NCBI GenBank assembly: GCA_947174385.1
Contig: CAMWIU010000003.1
Span: forward strand, 1-48,550
DNA: 48,550 nt
Source of the DNA: an uncultured Treponema sp.
GTDB taxonomy: Bacteria > Spirochaetota > Spirochaetia > Treponematales > Treponemataceae
Reading direction: 5' to 3'
The notes below the pieces were generated by a model, which was not told where the DNA came from, searched no databases, and saw only the letters and a program-made list of their open reading frames with translations. Positions 16,441 through 24,061 of the stretch are shown here, piece by piece. Numbering within the stretch: the first letter of the stretch is position 1; each line of letters starts with the position of its first letter. Both the position numbers and the translations under genes were made by a program.

Positions 16441-16474
16441 AAATCGACATTTAAAGCATAAAAAAGATATATTT
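16441..16474 (+). promoter_or_regulatory. Shared 34-bp upstream element, copy 2 (GH16 gene)
   Basis: Same sequence as 14957-14990 apart from two adjacent bases. A TATAAAAT -10 candidate lies 14-21 nt downstream (16489-16496) and the GH16 start is 70 nt after the element. Candidate binding site of the neighbouring AraC regulator. Confidence 0.7.
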
Positions 16475-16544
16475 CGCGCCGTTTCTTCTATAAAATAGAA
16501 AAATCGGCTTCTATGAATTCACTTTTTATTTATGGAGGGAAATT

Positions 16545-18416
16545 ATGAAAAATGTTTTTGGAAAGGTCGCTGCTTTCGCGGCGTTTTTTGCTTGCGCGCT
16601 CTCGGCGAATGTCGTCGCGCAAAACAAGACGCTTTCCTACGAAGGCTACTCGCTCAAATGGCAGGACGAGTTCGAAGGCTCGCAGCTCAACCGCGATGAC
16701 TGGAATGTCGAATTGCATCAGCGCGGCTGGGTCAACAACGAAATGCAGGAATATGTGGACAGCGCGGAAAACATTCAGGTGAAAGACGGAAAGTTGATTT
16801 TGCGCCCCGTCACGAAAAACGCCAAGAAAAACTTGTACACTTCCGGCCGCGTGAACACGCAGGGCAAGCACGATTTCAAATACGGCATTATCGAGTGCCG
16901 CGCGAAATTTCCTGCGGGCAAAGGATTTTTGCCGGCGTTTTGGATGATGCCCACCGACGAGCAGTTTTACGGACAGTGGCCTCGCTGCGGCGAAATCGAC
17001 ATCGCGGAAGTTTTGGGGCACGACACGAGCACGGCGTTCGGAACGATTCACCACGGAAATCCGCACAACGAAAGCCAGGGAAAATCCATTTTGGGAAAAA
17101 CCGCATTTTCCGATGATTTCCATAATTTCGCATGCGAATGGGAGCCCGGAAGAATTTCTTGGTACGTCGATGGAAATTTGTATCACACTGAAAACGATTG
17201 GTTTACGAAAAGCGACGGTCAAAAGCCGCATCCGTATCCCGCGCCGTTCAATCAGCCGTTCTATATAATTTTGAATTTGGCGGTGGGTGGAGATTGGCCG
17301 GGAAGCCCGGAAAAGAACGCCACTTATATCGACGGCGCGACTTTCGAAATCGACTACGTTCGCGTCTACCAAAAAGCGTCTTACAATGAGAATGTCGCAA
17401 AGCCGCAAAAAGTCTTGAATTTGAAGAACGCCGATTCAAGCGGAAACTTCGTGACGAACGGAAATTTTTCCGCTAAAGAAAATCTTGGCGATGAAACGGA
17501 CTGGCAGTTCCTTTCGGCCGTGGGCGGAGATGGAGCGGCTTCAATCGAAAATTCCGAAATCCACATCACGACGAAAAAGCCAGGAAACGAAGAATATTCG
17601 ATTCAGCTTGTTCAGGCGAAAATGCCTTTGGTTCAAGGTGGAAAATATCGATTCAGTTTCAAGGCACGCGCCGCCAAAAAACGCACGATGAAAATCGGAG
17701 TGAGCGCGCCCACGCGCAATTGGAAACGCTATCTTAAGGACACTGTGATTTCACTCACGCCTGAAATGAAATCGTATTCGTTCGATTTTACGATGCGCGA
17801 CGAAACTGACGACGCGGCGCGAATCGAATTCAACATGGGAAAGATGGGCTCGACCGCGGACATTTTCATCACCGACGTTCGCTTGGAGCAAACCGGAAAG
17901 GTGGAGCGAAAAACGCCTGCCTACAACGAGGACGCGGACAAAGGCTTGATAAAAAATTCCGAGTTCAACGGCGACCTTATGTTCTTCGAAGTTTTCACGG
18001 ACAATTCTGCAAAGGCGAGCTGCGAAGTGATCGAAGAAGGCGCGAACAATGTTTTGGATTTCAACATCGCAAACACCGGCGACATGGATTGGAAAGTCCA
18101 GCTCATTCAGCGCGGCGTTTCCCTTGAAAAAGGCAAGACCTACGTTCTGCGCCTCAAGGCGAAATCCACGATCAAGCGCGACTTGATGTTTGCGATTCAG
18201 CACGACGGAAGCAAGGACAACAATTGGGACAACTACGCGAGCCAAGCCACAGTTTCGCTCGGCACTGAATTCCAGACGTTCGAAAAGACGTTCAAAATGC
18301 CCGTGGACAATCCGCAGGCGATGTTGAGCGTTTCGATGGGCGCGGTCAGCGGAAAGCGCATTTCCAAAGAGCACCACATTTATCTTGACGACATCACATT
18401 GGAAGAAGCAAAATAA
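16545..18416 (+). CDS. Secreted GH16 beta-glucanase with two CBM4/9-like domains
   Basis: A 623-aa exported glycoside hydrolase. Signal peptide 1-25 (ALSANVVAQ). GH16 domain about 30-285 with WQDEFEG, GRVNTQGKHDFKYG, FWMMP and the catalytic block GEIDIAEVLG (Glu150 nucleophile, Asp152, Glu155 acid/base), giving retaining cleavage of beta-1,3 or beta-1,3-1,4 glucan. Two jelly-roll domains follow (about 295-455 and 465-623), each starting with a (F)VTNGNF or IKNSEFNG turn and ending DVRLEQ or DITLEE, the CBM4/9 pattern. GGAGGG lies 7 nt before the ATG. Followed by a strong terminator. Shares its upstream element with the phase-variable lipoprotein gene. Confidence 0.94.
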   Translation: MKNVFGKVAAFAAFFACALSANVVAQNKTLSYEGYSLKWQDEFEGSQLNRDDWNVELHQRGWVNNEMQEYVDSAENIQVKDGKLILRPVTKNAKKNLYTSGRVNTQGKHDFKYGIIECRAKFPAGKGFLPAFWMMPTDEQFYGQWPRCGEIDIAEVLGHDTSTAFGTIHHGNPHNESQGKSILGKTAFSDDFHNFACEWEPGRISWYVDGNLYHTENDWFTKSDGQKPHPYPAPFNQPFYIILNLAVGGDWPGSPEKNATYIDGATFEIDYVRVYQKASYNENVAKPQKVLNLKNADSSGNFVTNGNFSAKENLGDETDWQFLSAVGGDGAASIENSEIHITTKKPGNEEYSIQLVQAKMPLVQGGKYRFSFKARAAKKRTMKIGVSAPTRNWKRYLKDTVISLTPEMKSYSFDFTMRDETDDAARIEFNMGKMGSTADIFITDVRLEQTGKVERKTPAYNEDADKGLIKNSEFNGDLMFFEVFTDNSAKASCEVIEEGANNVLDFNIANTGDMDWKVQLIQRGVSLEKGKTYVLRLKAKSTIKRDLMFAIQHDGSKDNNWDNYASQATVSLGTEFQTFEKTFKMPVDNPQAMLSVSMGAVSGKRISKEHHIYLDDITLEEAK

Positions 18417-18435
18417 TTTCAATTAAAAATGCGAA

Positions 18436-18467
18436 AAACGCCGCCCGATTTTGGGCGGCGTTTTTTT
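18436..18467 (+). terminator. Rho-independent terminator after GH16
   Basis: An 8-bp GC stem (CGCCGCCC, 18439-18446, with GGGCGGCG, 18453-18460), extended by A-T pairs, loop GATTTT, then seven T. Its T run is also the left end of the repeat element that follows. Confidence 0.92.
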
Positions 18468-18628
18468 GAAGCCCCTTACGAGTGCTTGACTTCGCGAGTT
18501 TTTGTGTAAGTCAAGTACTTGAACAAAAACTCGGTGAGCAAGCCGCACGGCTTGCGACCAGATGCTAGCCCCAGCGGAAGCGAAAATTTTCGTTCCTCTT
18601 GGAAATTCTCGAGAGGGCTTCAAAAAAA
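18461..18628. repeat. Dispersed intergenic repeat, copy 2, with 14-bp terminal inverted repeats
   Basis: 168 bp bounded by TTTTTTTGAAGCCC (18461-18474) and its perfect complement (18615-18628). Inside lie CTTGAC/GTCAAG, CTCG.../AAAAACTCG and GCAAGCCGCACGGCTTGC hairpins, and the family motifs CCAGCGGAAGC and GTTCCTC. It fills the gap between the GH16 terminator and the end of the convergent FeoB-associated gene. Could be a MITE-like element or a bidirectional terminator. Confidence 0.65.
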
Positions 18629-18630
18629 TT

Positions 18631-18789
18631 TCACGATTTTTTCTCGCAGCCCGAACAACTTCCGCCGCTGCAAAATGGACATCCTGCGTTTCCGGATTTT
18701 TTTGCGTTCCGCCTTTTTTTTATCGCGCCAAAAATTACGAACGCCGCGTAAATCACAATCAATGCGCCGATGATAATATTCACAATCAT
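18631..18789 (-). CDS. FeoB-associated Cys-rich membrane protein
   Basis: A 52-aa protein: one membrane helix (MIVNIIIGALIVIYAAFVIFG), a basic stretch, then a cysteine-rich tail CPFCSGGSCSGCEKK. This is the layout of the small FeoB-associated proteins found beside feoB. The start at 18789 is chosen for the GGGAGAAAATT before it; the frame continues upstream without a signal. It lies 165 nt downstream of feoB on the same strand. The role is presumably in iron handling or FeoB assembly; the biochemistry is not known. Confidence 0.8.
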   Translation of the reverse strand: MIVNIIIGALIVIYAAFVIFGAIKKRRNAKKSGNAGCPFCSGGSCSGCEKKS

Positions 18790-18953
18790 AATTTTCTCCC
18801 ATAAAAAATTCGCGACAAGTTTCATCGCATCAAACTCAATCCGCAAAAAATTTGCAACAATCGCGCAATCAAAAACTGCGCTCAAAAATCCGCGCGAATT
18901 TCTGCACGGATTTTCAAGCACCATCATTCGACTTCGCTATTACAAAACTTGTC

Positions 18954-21209
18954 TCATGCCGTAACGCGGATTTTCATCGCGTCTTCTTTCGCGTAAGGAT
19001 TCGGGCGGAAAAGCATCACCAAAATGAACGCTAGGAAAGCAAACGCGATTACGGTTGCCGCGCCGAAAACTCCATGCACGAAAAGCATTCCCAGTTGATA
19101 AACGATCATCGTCGCAATGTACGCGAAGACATTTTGGAACACAATCGCAAACCAAAACCATTTTCGATTTTTTAACTCGCTCGCCATCGTCGCGATTGCG
19201 GCAAGGCAAGGCGAATCAAGCAAGTTGAACATCAAAAAGGCGAACGCCGCCAAGCCTGTCGGAAACCATTCTGCAATCGCGTTGCTTACAATTTCCTCGT
19301 CTTCGCTTTCTTCTTCGTCAACTCCCGCCAAAACTCCCATCGTAGAAACAATCGCCTCCTTCGCGCTGAAACCTGAAATCACAGCCGCCGCGCCTTGCCA
19401 ATTTTTGTGAACGCCTTCCGCATCAGTATACGCACCAAAACCAAGCGGTCGGAAAATATAACTCAAGCCGCCGCCGATGTAGCTCAAAATCGATTCGTCC
19501 GCATCGACAAGTGTGAATCCGCCTTCGCTCGCTTCTTGAATCAGCGTGCCGTCTTCCGCATATTCAGCCTCTTTTGGAGACGCGATTCCGTAACTCGAAA
19601 GAAACCAAATCACAAGACATGCGAGAAACAAAATTGTTCCTGCCTTCACCACGAAACTTTTCACGCGCTCCCAAGTGTGAAGCAAAACCGTTTTCGCTTG
19701 AGGAATGTGATATTGCGGAAGTTCCATGACGAACGGCGCGGCAGGCCCGTGAAACGCCTTCGTTTTTTTCAGCATGACTGCGGCAATCAAAACCGAAGCA
19801 ATTCCCACAAGATACATGAGCGGCCCGATGAACGCGGCGCGCGCAGGATCGCCAAACGCTACGCTTCCGATTACAGTCGCCATAAGCGCGATTACAGGAA
19901 GTTTCGCGCCGCATGGAATCCAAGTCGTCGTCATAATTGTCATGCGCCGATCGTTTTCGTTTTCAATCGTGCGGCTCGCCATGATTCCAGGAATTCCGCA
20001 GCCCGAAGAAATCAAAAGCGGAATGAACGATTTCCCGCTCAAGCCGAATTTCCTGAAAAGCCTGTCCATCACGAACGCGATTCGAACCATATAGCCCACG
20101 TCTTCCAAAATCGAAAGCAGCAAAAATAAAATCGCCATTTGCGGAACAAATCCAAGCACCGCGCCCACGCCGCCAATTATTCCGTTCACCACGCAATCGA
20201 CAAGAATTTCGCTTGCGCCCGCGTTCGACATCGCTTCTTCCACCCAGCCTTGAATGCCGCCGACAAAACTGTCGTTCGCCCAATCCGTTGCCATCGTGCC
20301 GACGGTCGAAACCGCAATGTAATAAACGAACCACATCACCAACAAAAATATCGGTATTCCCAAAATGCGATTTGTAACGATGCGGTCGATTTTGTCGGAG
20401 GCCGTCATTTTCGCGCCGCTCTTCACAAGAACGCCGTCAAGCATTTTCGTGATGTATTCGTAGCGTTCATTCGTTATGATTGATTCGATGTCATCATCTT
20501 TGGACTTTTCCAATTTTTTTGAAATCGATTCCGCTTTCTCAAGCAAATCTGAGTTCAAATCAAGACGATCAATCAAATTCGCATCGCGCTCCAAAAGTTT
20601 TATCGCGCTCCATCTTTTCAAATGCGCAGGAATTTTGCTCGGCAAAAGTTCCGCCGCTTCGGAAATCGCCTTTTCAACTTCGACGGAGAAACACGGCTTG
20701 CCCCCCCCAGTCTGCGATTTTTTCTTGCTCGCCTCAAGCGCGGCCGCCAAAACTTCCTTCGTGCCCTTGTTGTGAAGCGCGACGGTTTTTACAATCTTGC
20801 AGCCAAGCCGTTCGGAAAGACGCGCCACGTCGATTTTGTCGCCAGACTTTTCCATCGCGTCAACCATATTCAGCGCAAGCACGACCGGCTTTCCCAATTC
20901 CAAAATCTGAGTCGTCAAATAAAGATTGCGCTCGATGTTCGTAGCGTCAACAATGTTTATCACCGCAGCCGCCTCGTCGCTCGCCAAATAATCGCGCGAA
21001 ACAATTTCCTCGTTCGTGTAAGGCGAAAGCGAATAAATTCCCGGCAAGTCCGTGACAATCACATTTTCCGCGCCACGAACTTTGCCTTCTTTTTTTTCCA
21101 CCGTAACGCCCGGCCAGTTTCCAACATATTGAACCGCACCCGTGAGCGCGTTGAACATCGTGGTTTTTCCGCAATTGGGATTTCCCGCCAAAGCCAATTT
21201 TGTTTCCAT
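18954..21209 (-). CDS. feoB: Ferrous iron transporter FeoB
   Basis: A 751-aa inner-membrane Fe2+ transporter with N-terminal GTPase. G1 GNPNCGKTT (9-17), G3 DLPGIYSLSPY and G4 NMVD are clear, followed by the helical GDI-like spacer and the polytopic Gate region with LISSGCGIPGIMASR. AGGAG lies 8 nt before the ATG. In the linker at residues about 168-170 (TGGGKPC) the coding strand has eight G in a row (20701-20708). The frame is intact at this length, so the gene reads ON. Downstream of two feoA genes on the same strand. Confidence 0.96.
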   Translation of the reverse strand: METKLALAGNPNCGKTTMFNALTGAVQYVGNWPGVTVEKKEGKVRGAENVIVTDLPGIYSLSPYTNEEIVSRDYLASDEAAAVINIVDATNIERNLYLTTQILELGKPVVLALNMVDAMEKSGDKIDVARLSERLGCKIVKTVALHNKGTKEVLAAALEASKKKSQTGGGKPCFSVEVEKAISEAAELLPSKIPAHLKRWSAIKLLERDANLIDRLDLNSDLLEKAESISKKLEKSKDDDIESIITNERYEYITKMLDGVLVKSGAKMTASDKIDRIVTNRILGIPIFLLVMWFVYYIAVSTVGTMATDWANDSFVGGIQGWVEEAMSNAGASEILVDCVVNGIIGGVGAVLGFVPQMAILFLLLSILEDVGYMVRIAFVMDRLFRKFGLSGKSFIPLLISSGCGIPGIMASRTIENENDRRMTIMTTTWIPCGAKLPVIALMATVIGSVAFGDPARAAFIGPLMYLVGIASVLIAAVMLKKTKAFHGPAAPFVMELPQYHIPQAKTVLLHTWERVKSFVVKAGTILFLACLVIWFLSSYGIASPKEAEYAEDGTLIQEASEGGFTLVDADESILSYIGGGLSYIFRPLGFGAYTDAEGVHKNWQGAAAVISGFSAKEAIVSTMGVLAGVDEEESEDEEIVSNAIAEWFPTGLAAFAFLMFNLLDSPCLAAIATMASELKNRKWFWFAIVFQNVFAYIATMIVYQLGMLFVHGVFGAATVIAFAFLAFILVMLFRPNPYAKEDAMKIRVTA
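20701..20708 (-). repeat. Poly-G tract (G8 on coding strand) inside feoB
   Basis: Eight consecutive C on the plus strand, G on the coding strand. A change of one base would truncate FeoB right after its GTPase spacer. Confidence 0.8.
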
Positions 21210-21256
21210 TTTAAAACTCCTATAAATTATAGTATTCCTTAAATTTTCAATCTCGT

Positions 21257-21332
21257 TTTCTGAAGCCCCTTGCGGAAGCGGAACGGTGCAGAGGCTAGTG
21301 CTCCAGCGGAAGCAAAATCTCGCGTTCCTCTT
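21257..21332 (+). repeat. Dispersed intergenic repeat, copy 3
   Basis: Begins CTGAAGCCCCTTGCGGAAGC, then AACGGTGCAGA, CCAGCGGAAGC and GTTCCTCTTT. Lies in the 136-nt gap between feoB and feoA, in the orientation opposite to the operon. Confidence 0.6.
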
Positions 21333-21345
21333 TCCGCCGCAAAAT

Positions 21346-21567
21346 TTATTCTATTTCAATGCAGTCGGCATCGTCCTTGCGGACACTCAGCTCATATCCG
21401 CGAATCGTCACTTCGACTGGGTCGCCAAGCGGCGCGACTTTCCTCACGAAAATTTCGCAACCCTTCGTAAAGCCCATGTCCATAAGACGACGTTTCAAAG
21501 CACCCTCGCCGTTCAACTTTTTGACGACAACCGCAGAGCCGACTTTCGCTTCGCGCAACGTACTCAT
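21346..21567 (-). CDS. feoA: FeoA-domain protein (proximal to feoB)
   Basis: A 73-aa small SH3-like FeoA protein (MSTLREAKVGSAVVVKKLNG...RRLMDMGFTKGCEIFVRKVAPLGDPVEVTIRGYELSVRKDDA). RRLMDMGF and PLGDPVEVTIRGYELSLR-like sequence are diagnostic. GGAGG lies 5 nt before the ATG at 21567. It acts with FeoB in Fe2+ uptake at the membrane. A TTGCCT/TATAAC pair with 18-nt spacing upstream could give it its own promoter, and ATTATT-TGAC-AATAAT is an inverted repeat just before the ribosome site. Confidence 0.93.
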   Translation of the reverse strand: MSTLREAKVGSAVVVKKLNGEGALKRRLMDMGFTKGCEIFVRKVAPLGDPVEVTIRGYELSVRKDDADCIEIE

Positions 21568-21699
21568 GCAAACCTCCATAAAATTATTGTCAAATAATAA
21601 GTTATATACAACTAAAGTTTGCAAAGGCAAACTTCAACGCCAAAAAAAGTGGAAAATTTAAAAATAAATTTTCCACAAAAAATTCCTCGTAAGCAAAAA

Positions 21700-21912
21700 C
21701 TAGCAAACCAAAATTTTTCCAGCCATCGAACGGTCGAGCGCAATCCTCGCGCCTTTGACTTTTACAATCAAGCCGGTCGCAATTTTTTGCACCACAGAAA
21801 TCGGCGCGCCAACATTGAAGCCAATTTCGTTGAGACGTTGCTTCACGGCAGCATTTCCGCCAATGGACGCAACCCGAACTTCATCTCCCGCAGACGTAAA
21901 CAACAACGGCAT
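21700..21912 (-). CDS. feoA: FeoA-domain protein (first gene of the feo cluster)
   Basis: A 70-aa second FeoA-domain protein: MPLLFTSAGDEVRVASIGG...KQRLNEIGFNVGAPISVVQKIATGLIVKVKGARIALDRSMAGKILV. RLNEIGF and the GARIALDR.A.KI ending are typical. GGAG lies 7 nt before the ATG. It leads the cluster behind a strong promoter. It is clearly diverged from the other feoA rather than a recent duplicate; pairs of feoA genes before feoB are known in several anaerobes. Confidence 0.9.
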   Translation of the reverse strand: MPLLFTSAGDEVRVASIGGNAAVKQRLNEIGFNVGAPISVVQKIATGLIVKVKGARIALDRSMAGKILVC

Positions 21913-22000
21913 AATTTCTCCTAATTATATTAAATAAAACAAAAGGCGAAAACTCGCAAGCAAGTTTCGTTCAAAAAATTCGCCCTTGCCAATTTAAGTT

Positions 22001-22029
22001 ATCTTAACACATTTAAAATTATTTGTCAA
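22001..22029 (-). promoter_or_regulatory. feo operon promoter with overlapping palindrome
   Basis: TTGACA (22024-22029) and TAAGAT (22001-22006), spacing 17, minus strand. The -10 lies inside the inverted repeat TTAAG-ATAA-CTTAA. That is a plausible metalloregulator operator; the DtxR/MntR-type protein encoded at 40 kb is a candidate binder. Confidence 0.6.
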
Positions 22030-22139
22030 TAATTTTTGTTACTTTTGGCTAACTTTTTTTTAAAAAAAATTCTCGTTTTTTCGGGAAATTTTCTATCAAA
22101 ATAAAACACGATTTTTTTTCATTTTTTCAAAAAAAGCAC

Positions 22140-22164
22140 TTGACCCCCCATTCCATTGTATAAT
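22140..22164 (+). promoter_or_regulatory. Unusual promoter with a C6 spacer before the OMP gene
   Basis: TTGACC (22140-22145) and TATAAT (22159-22164) are separated by only 13 nt, and a run of six C (22144-22149) spans the junction. A longer C tract would restore 17-nt spacing. The remainder of the 21913-22247 gap holds the feo promoter and A/T-rich sequence. Confidence 0.45.
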
Positions 22165-22247
22165 TTCATATCCGCAAATTTTGCAGTTTCATGGAACTCG
22201 CGGAATCTTTTATACATTCATTTTTCAAATTTCATAAGGAGGAAATT

Positions 22248-22931
22248 ATGAAAAAGAAATTGGGCGCGCTCTTCGTTGCGCTTGCTTTGGGCGGAACGGT
22301 TTTCGCCGAAAACTACACCAAAGGCATTGACTTGCAGTTCGGAATTCCGATTGGAGTCACTAAAATGACAAACGACTATAATGGCGTTGAGTTTACTCAA
22401 AACATTCTTGAATTTGGCGGACAATTCAAGGTCGCCACGTATGACTGCTTTTTGTTGAACGACATGCTTGGAATCTACGCTTCGGTGGGCGTGAATCTTG
22501 GTGGATTCTATGCTCACGACAAATTAAGCGTCGGTGACTACGACGTGGATTTAAATGCTGGTGGTCTAGACGAGCTTGGATTTGCAACTTCCCTCGAATT
22601 TATGATAGGACCTGCCTTCGGAGTGAACTTGGGCGGAGTGCGCTTCCAGACTGGACTTGGATTCCATGGGGTTGTTGCACGGGACTCGTATTATTCATAC
22701 AAATACAAATACCTCTATGTAGAATATACCACGTTTGGATTTGCTCTCACGCCTCAGTTTAGATTCAGCGCAAGCAAGCGATGTTCGTTCATTCTCGGCT
22801 GCGACCTTACGTTCGACTTCCCGAACAAACTAACTCTGATACCAGAAAAGGGTGACGAAGTAGAAATTGAATTCGACAAAGGCTTCCGCTTCGGTGCTAC
22901 TCCGTACATCGGCCTCGGCATAAATTTCTAA
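22248..22931 (+). CDS. Putative outer-membrane beta-barrel protein
   Basis: A 227-aa protein with signal peptide MKKKLGALFVALALGGTVFA-EN and alternating hydrophobic/aromatic strands with Gly turns (GIYASVGVNLGGFY, FGVNLGGVRFQTGLGFHG, FGFALTPQFRFSASK), ending in YIGLGINF. A terminal Phe after alternating hydrophobics is the usual C-terminal signal for barrel assembly. The start is at 22248, after AAGGAGG. About eight strands fit an OmpW/OmpA-like small barrel. No close family recognised. Followed by a terminator hairpin. Confidence 0.78.
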   Translation: MKKKLGALFVALALGGTVFAENYTKGIDLQFGIPIGVTKMTNDYNGVEFTQNILEFGGQFKVATYDCFLLNDMLGIYASVGVNLGGFYAHDKLSVGDYDVDLNAGGLDELGFATSLEFMIGPAFGVNLGGVRFQTGLGFHGVVARDSYYSYKYKYLYVEYTTFGFALTPQFRFSASKRCSFILGCDLTFDFPNKLTLIPEKGDEVEIEFDKGFRFGATPYIGLGINF

Positions 22932-22948
22932 AAAGCATCTCGCAAAAA

Positions 22949-22978
22949 AACGTCGCTCATTTTGGGCGGCGTTCTTTT
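22949..22978 (+). terminator. Terminator after the OMP gene
   Basis: A 10-bp stem with G-T pairs (AACGTCGCTC with GGGCGGCGTT), loop ATTTT, then TCTTTT. Similar in core to the GH16 terminator. Confidence 0.7.
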
Positions 22979-23037
22979 CGGGAAATTTTGCTCCGCACTA
23001 CTCTGCGCAATTAAAATTTTTTTACAAGATTACAATC

Positions 23038-23922
23038 TTAATTCCGATAATCCGCCCTTACAAACGGCTCTTCAATTCCGCACTCCGTGATGGCTTTGTA
23101 TTTTTTCGGATGCCGGTAAGCATTCCCCATAACTTCGCTCGCTCGATATTCGCGAAGCATCTTCATATCAATTTCCCCGATATAAATTCCTTCTTCGCCC
23201 GGCGTTTCCAAAACGCACATATCTCTCACGCCCGCCTCATTCCTAATCCACGCAACTCCGTCAAAAATGCTGGAATGCCCATTGCAATCAGGTTGCCCGA
23301 CAGGATAATTGCAAGTGGCGACGGCGAGCATATTTTCGTAAGCGCGAGTGCGAAGCGCGGCGAGCCTGTTTATTTCCATCGGGCAAGCATTCGGAGCGAG
23401 CACCAATTCCGCGCCTTTCAGCATCAAGATTCGCGCGCTTTCTGGAAACTCGCGGTCAAAACAAATCATTGAACCAATTTTCACATTTCCAATTCCGGTT
23501 TCAACATCCGCGACATAAAAATCTTCTCCAGCCGAAAGCCGCGCTTCATCGCTAAAATCGCAAGTATGAACTTTGGAATATTTCAACGCCAATTTTCCAT
23601 GGCGATCAAAAAGCATAATCGTATTTTTGGGCAGCGGCTCGCATTTTTCAAGAAACGTAACGCCTATCGCCATTTCAAGTTTTTTCGCGAGCATTTGAAA
23701 TTCGCACACAAAATCGCTGTCCTCGGCGATGGCCAAATTTTTCAATTCGCAAATGTCTTCGGGAATGCAATATCCGCTGCTCCACATTTCGGGAAAAAGC
23801 GCGATGTCCGCGCCCAATTTTTTTGCGCGAACGCAGGCGTCAAACCCTTTTTCAAGATTTCCTTTCAATGAAGCCGCCGGCAATAATTGCAACAACGCAA
23901 CTTTTAAAATTTCATCATTCAT
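23038..23922 (-). CDS. Carbon-nitrogen hydrolase (nitrilase superfamily)
   Basis: A 294-aa amidase-fold enzyme with the Glu-Lys-Cys triad: LFPEMWSSGY (Glu), LKYSKVHTC (Lys) and GSMICFDREFPESARIL (Cys). Hydrolyses a C-N bond in an amide; the substrate could be N-carbamoylputrescine, omega-amides or a similar compound, and context does not decide. The start ATG has an AGGGG about 11 nt upstream. No operon partner: the next gene on this strand is 139 nt away across a repeat. Confidence 0.88.
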   Translation of the reverse strand: MNDEILKVALLQLLPAASLKGNLEKGFDACVRAKKLGADIALFPEMWSSGYCIPEDICELKNLAIAEDSDFVCEFQMLAKKLEMAIGVTFLEKCEPLPKNTIMLFDRHGKLALKYSKVHTCDFSDEARLSAGEDFYVADVETGIGNVKIGSMICFDREFPESARILMLKGAELVLAPNACPMEINRLAALRTRAYENMLAVATCNYPVGQPDCNGHSSIFDGVAWIRNEAGVRDMCVLETPGEEGIYIGEIDMKMLREYRASEVMGNAYRHPKKYKAITECGIEEPFVRADYRN

Positions 23923-23983
23923 ATTTTTACGCGCCCCTTCGGTCTGCTTTCGAGTGTCGGGAATCGAACTCGCGGATTTTCAA

Positions 23984-24060
23984 AGAGGAACAAAAGCATT
24001 CGCTTCCATAAGCAAGGCGAAGCCTTGCGATTTTCGCTTCCGCAAGGGGCTTCAGAAAAA
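23984..24060 (-). repeat. Dispersed intergenic repeat, copy 4
   Basis: Read on the minus strand it begins TTTTTTCTGAAGCCCCTTGC right after the stop of the aldolase gene, contains the hairpin GCAAGGC-TTC-GCCTTGC, and ends GTTCCTCTTTG. Same family as 18461 and 21257. Confidence 0.6.
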
Positions 24061-24061
24061 A

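Noticed and set aside
23951-23976. tRNA T-arm-like sequence (GTTCGATTCCCGAC on the minus strand)
   Set aside because: No acceptor, D or anticodon arm can be built around it; flanking sequence is intergenic repeat. At most a remnant.
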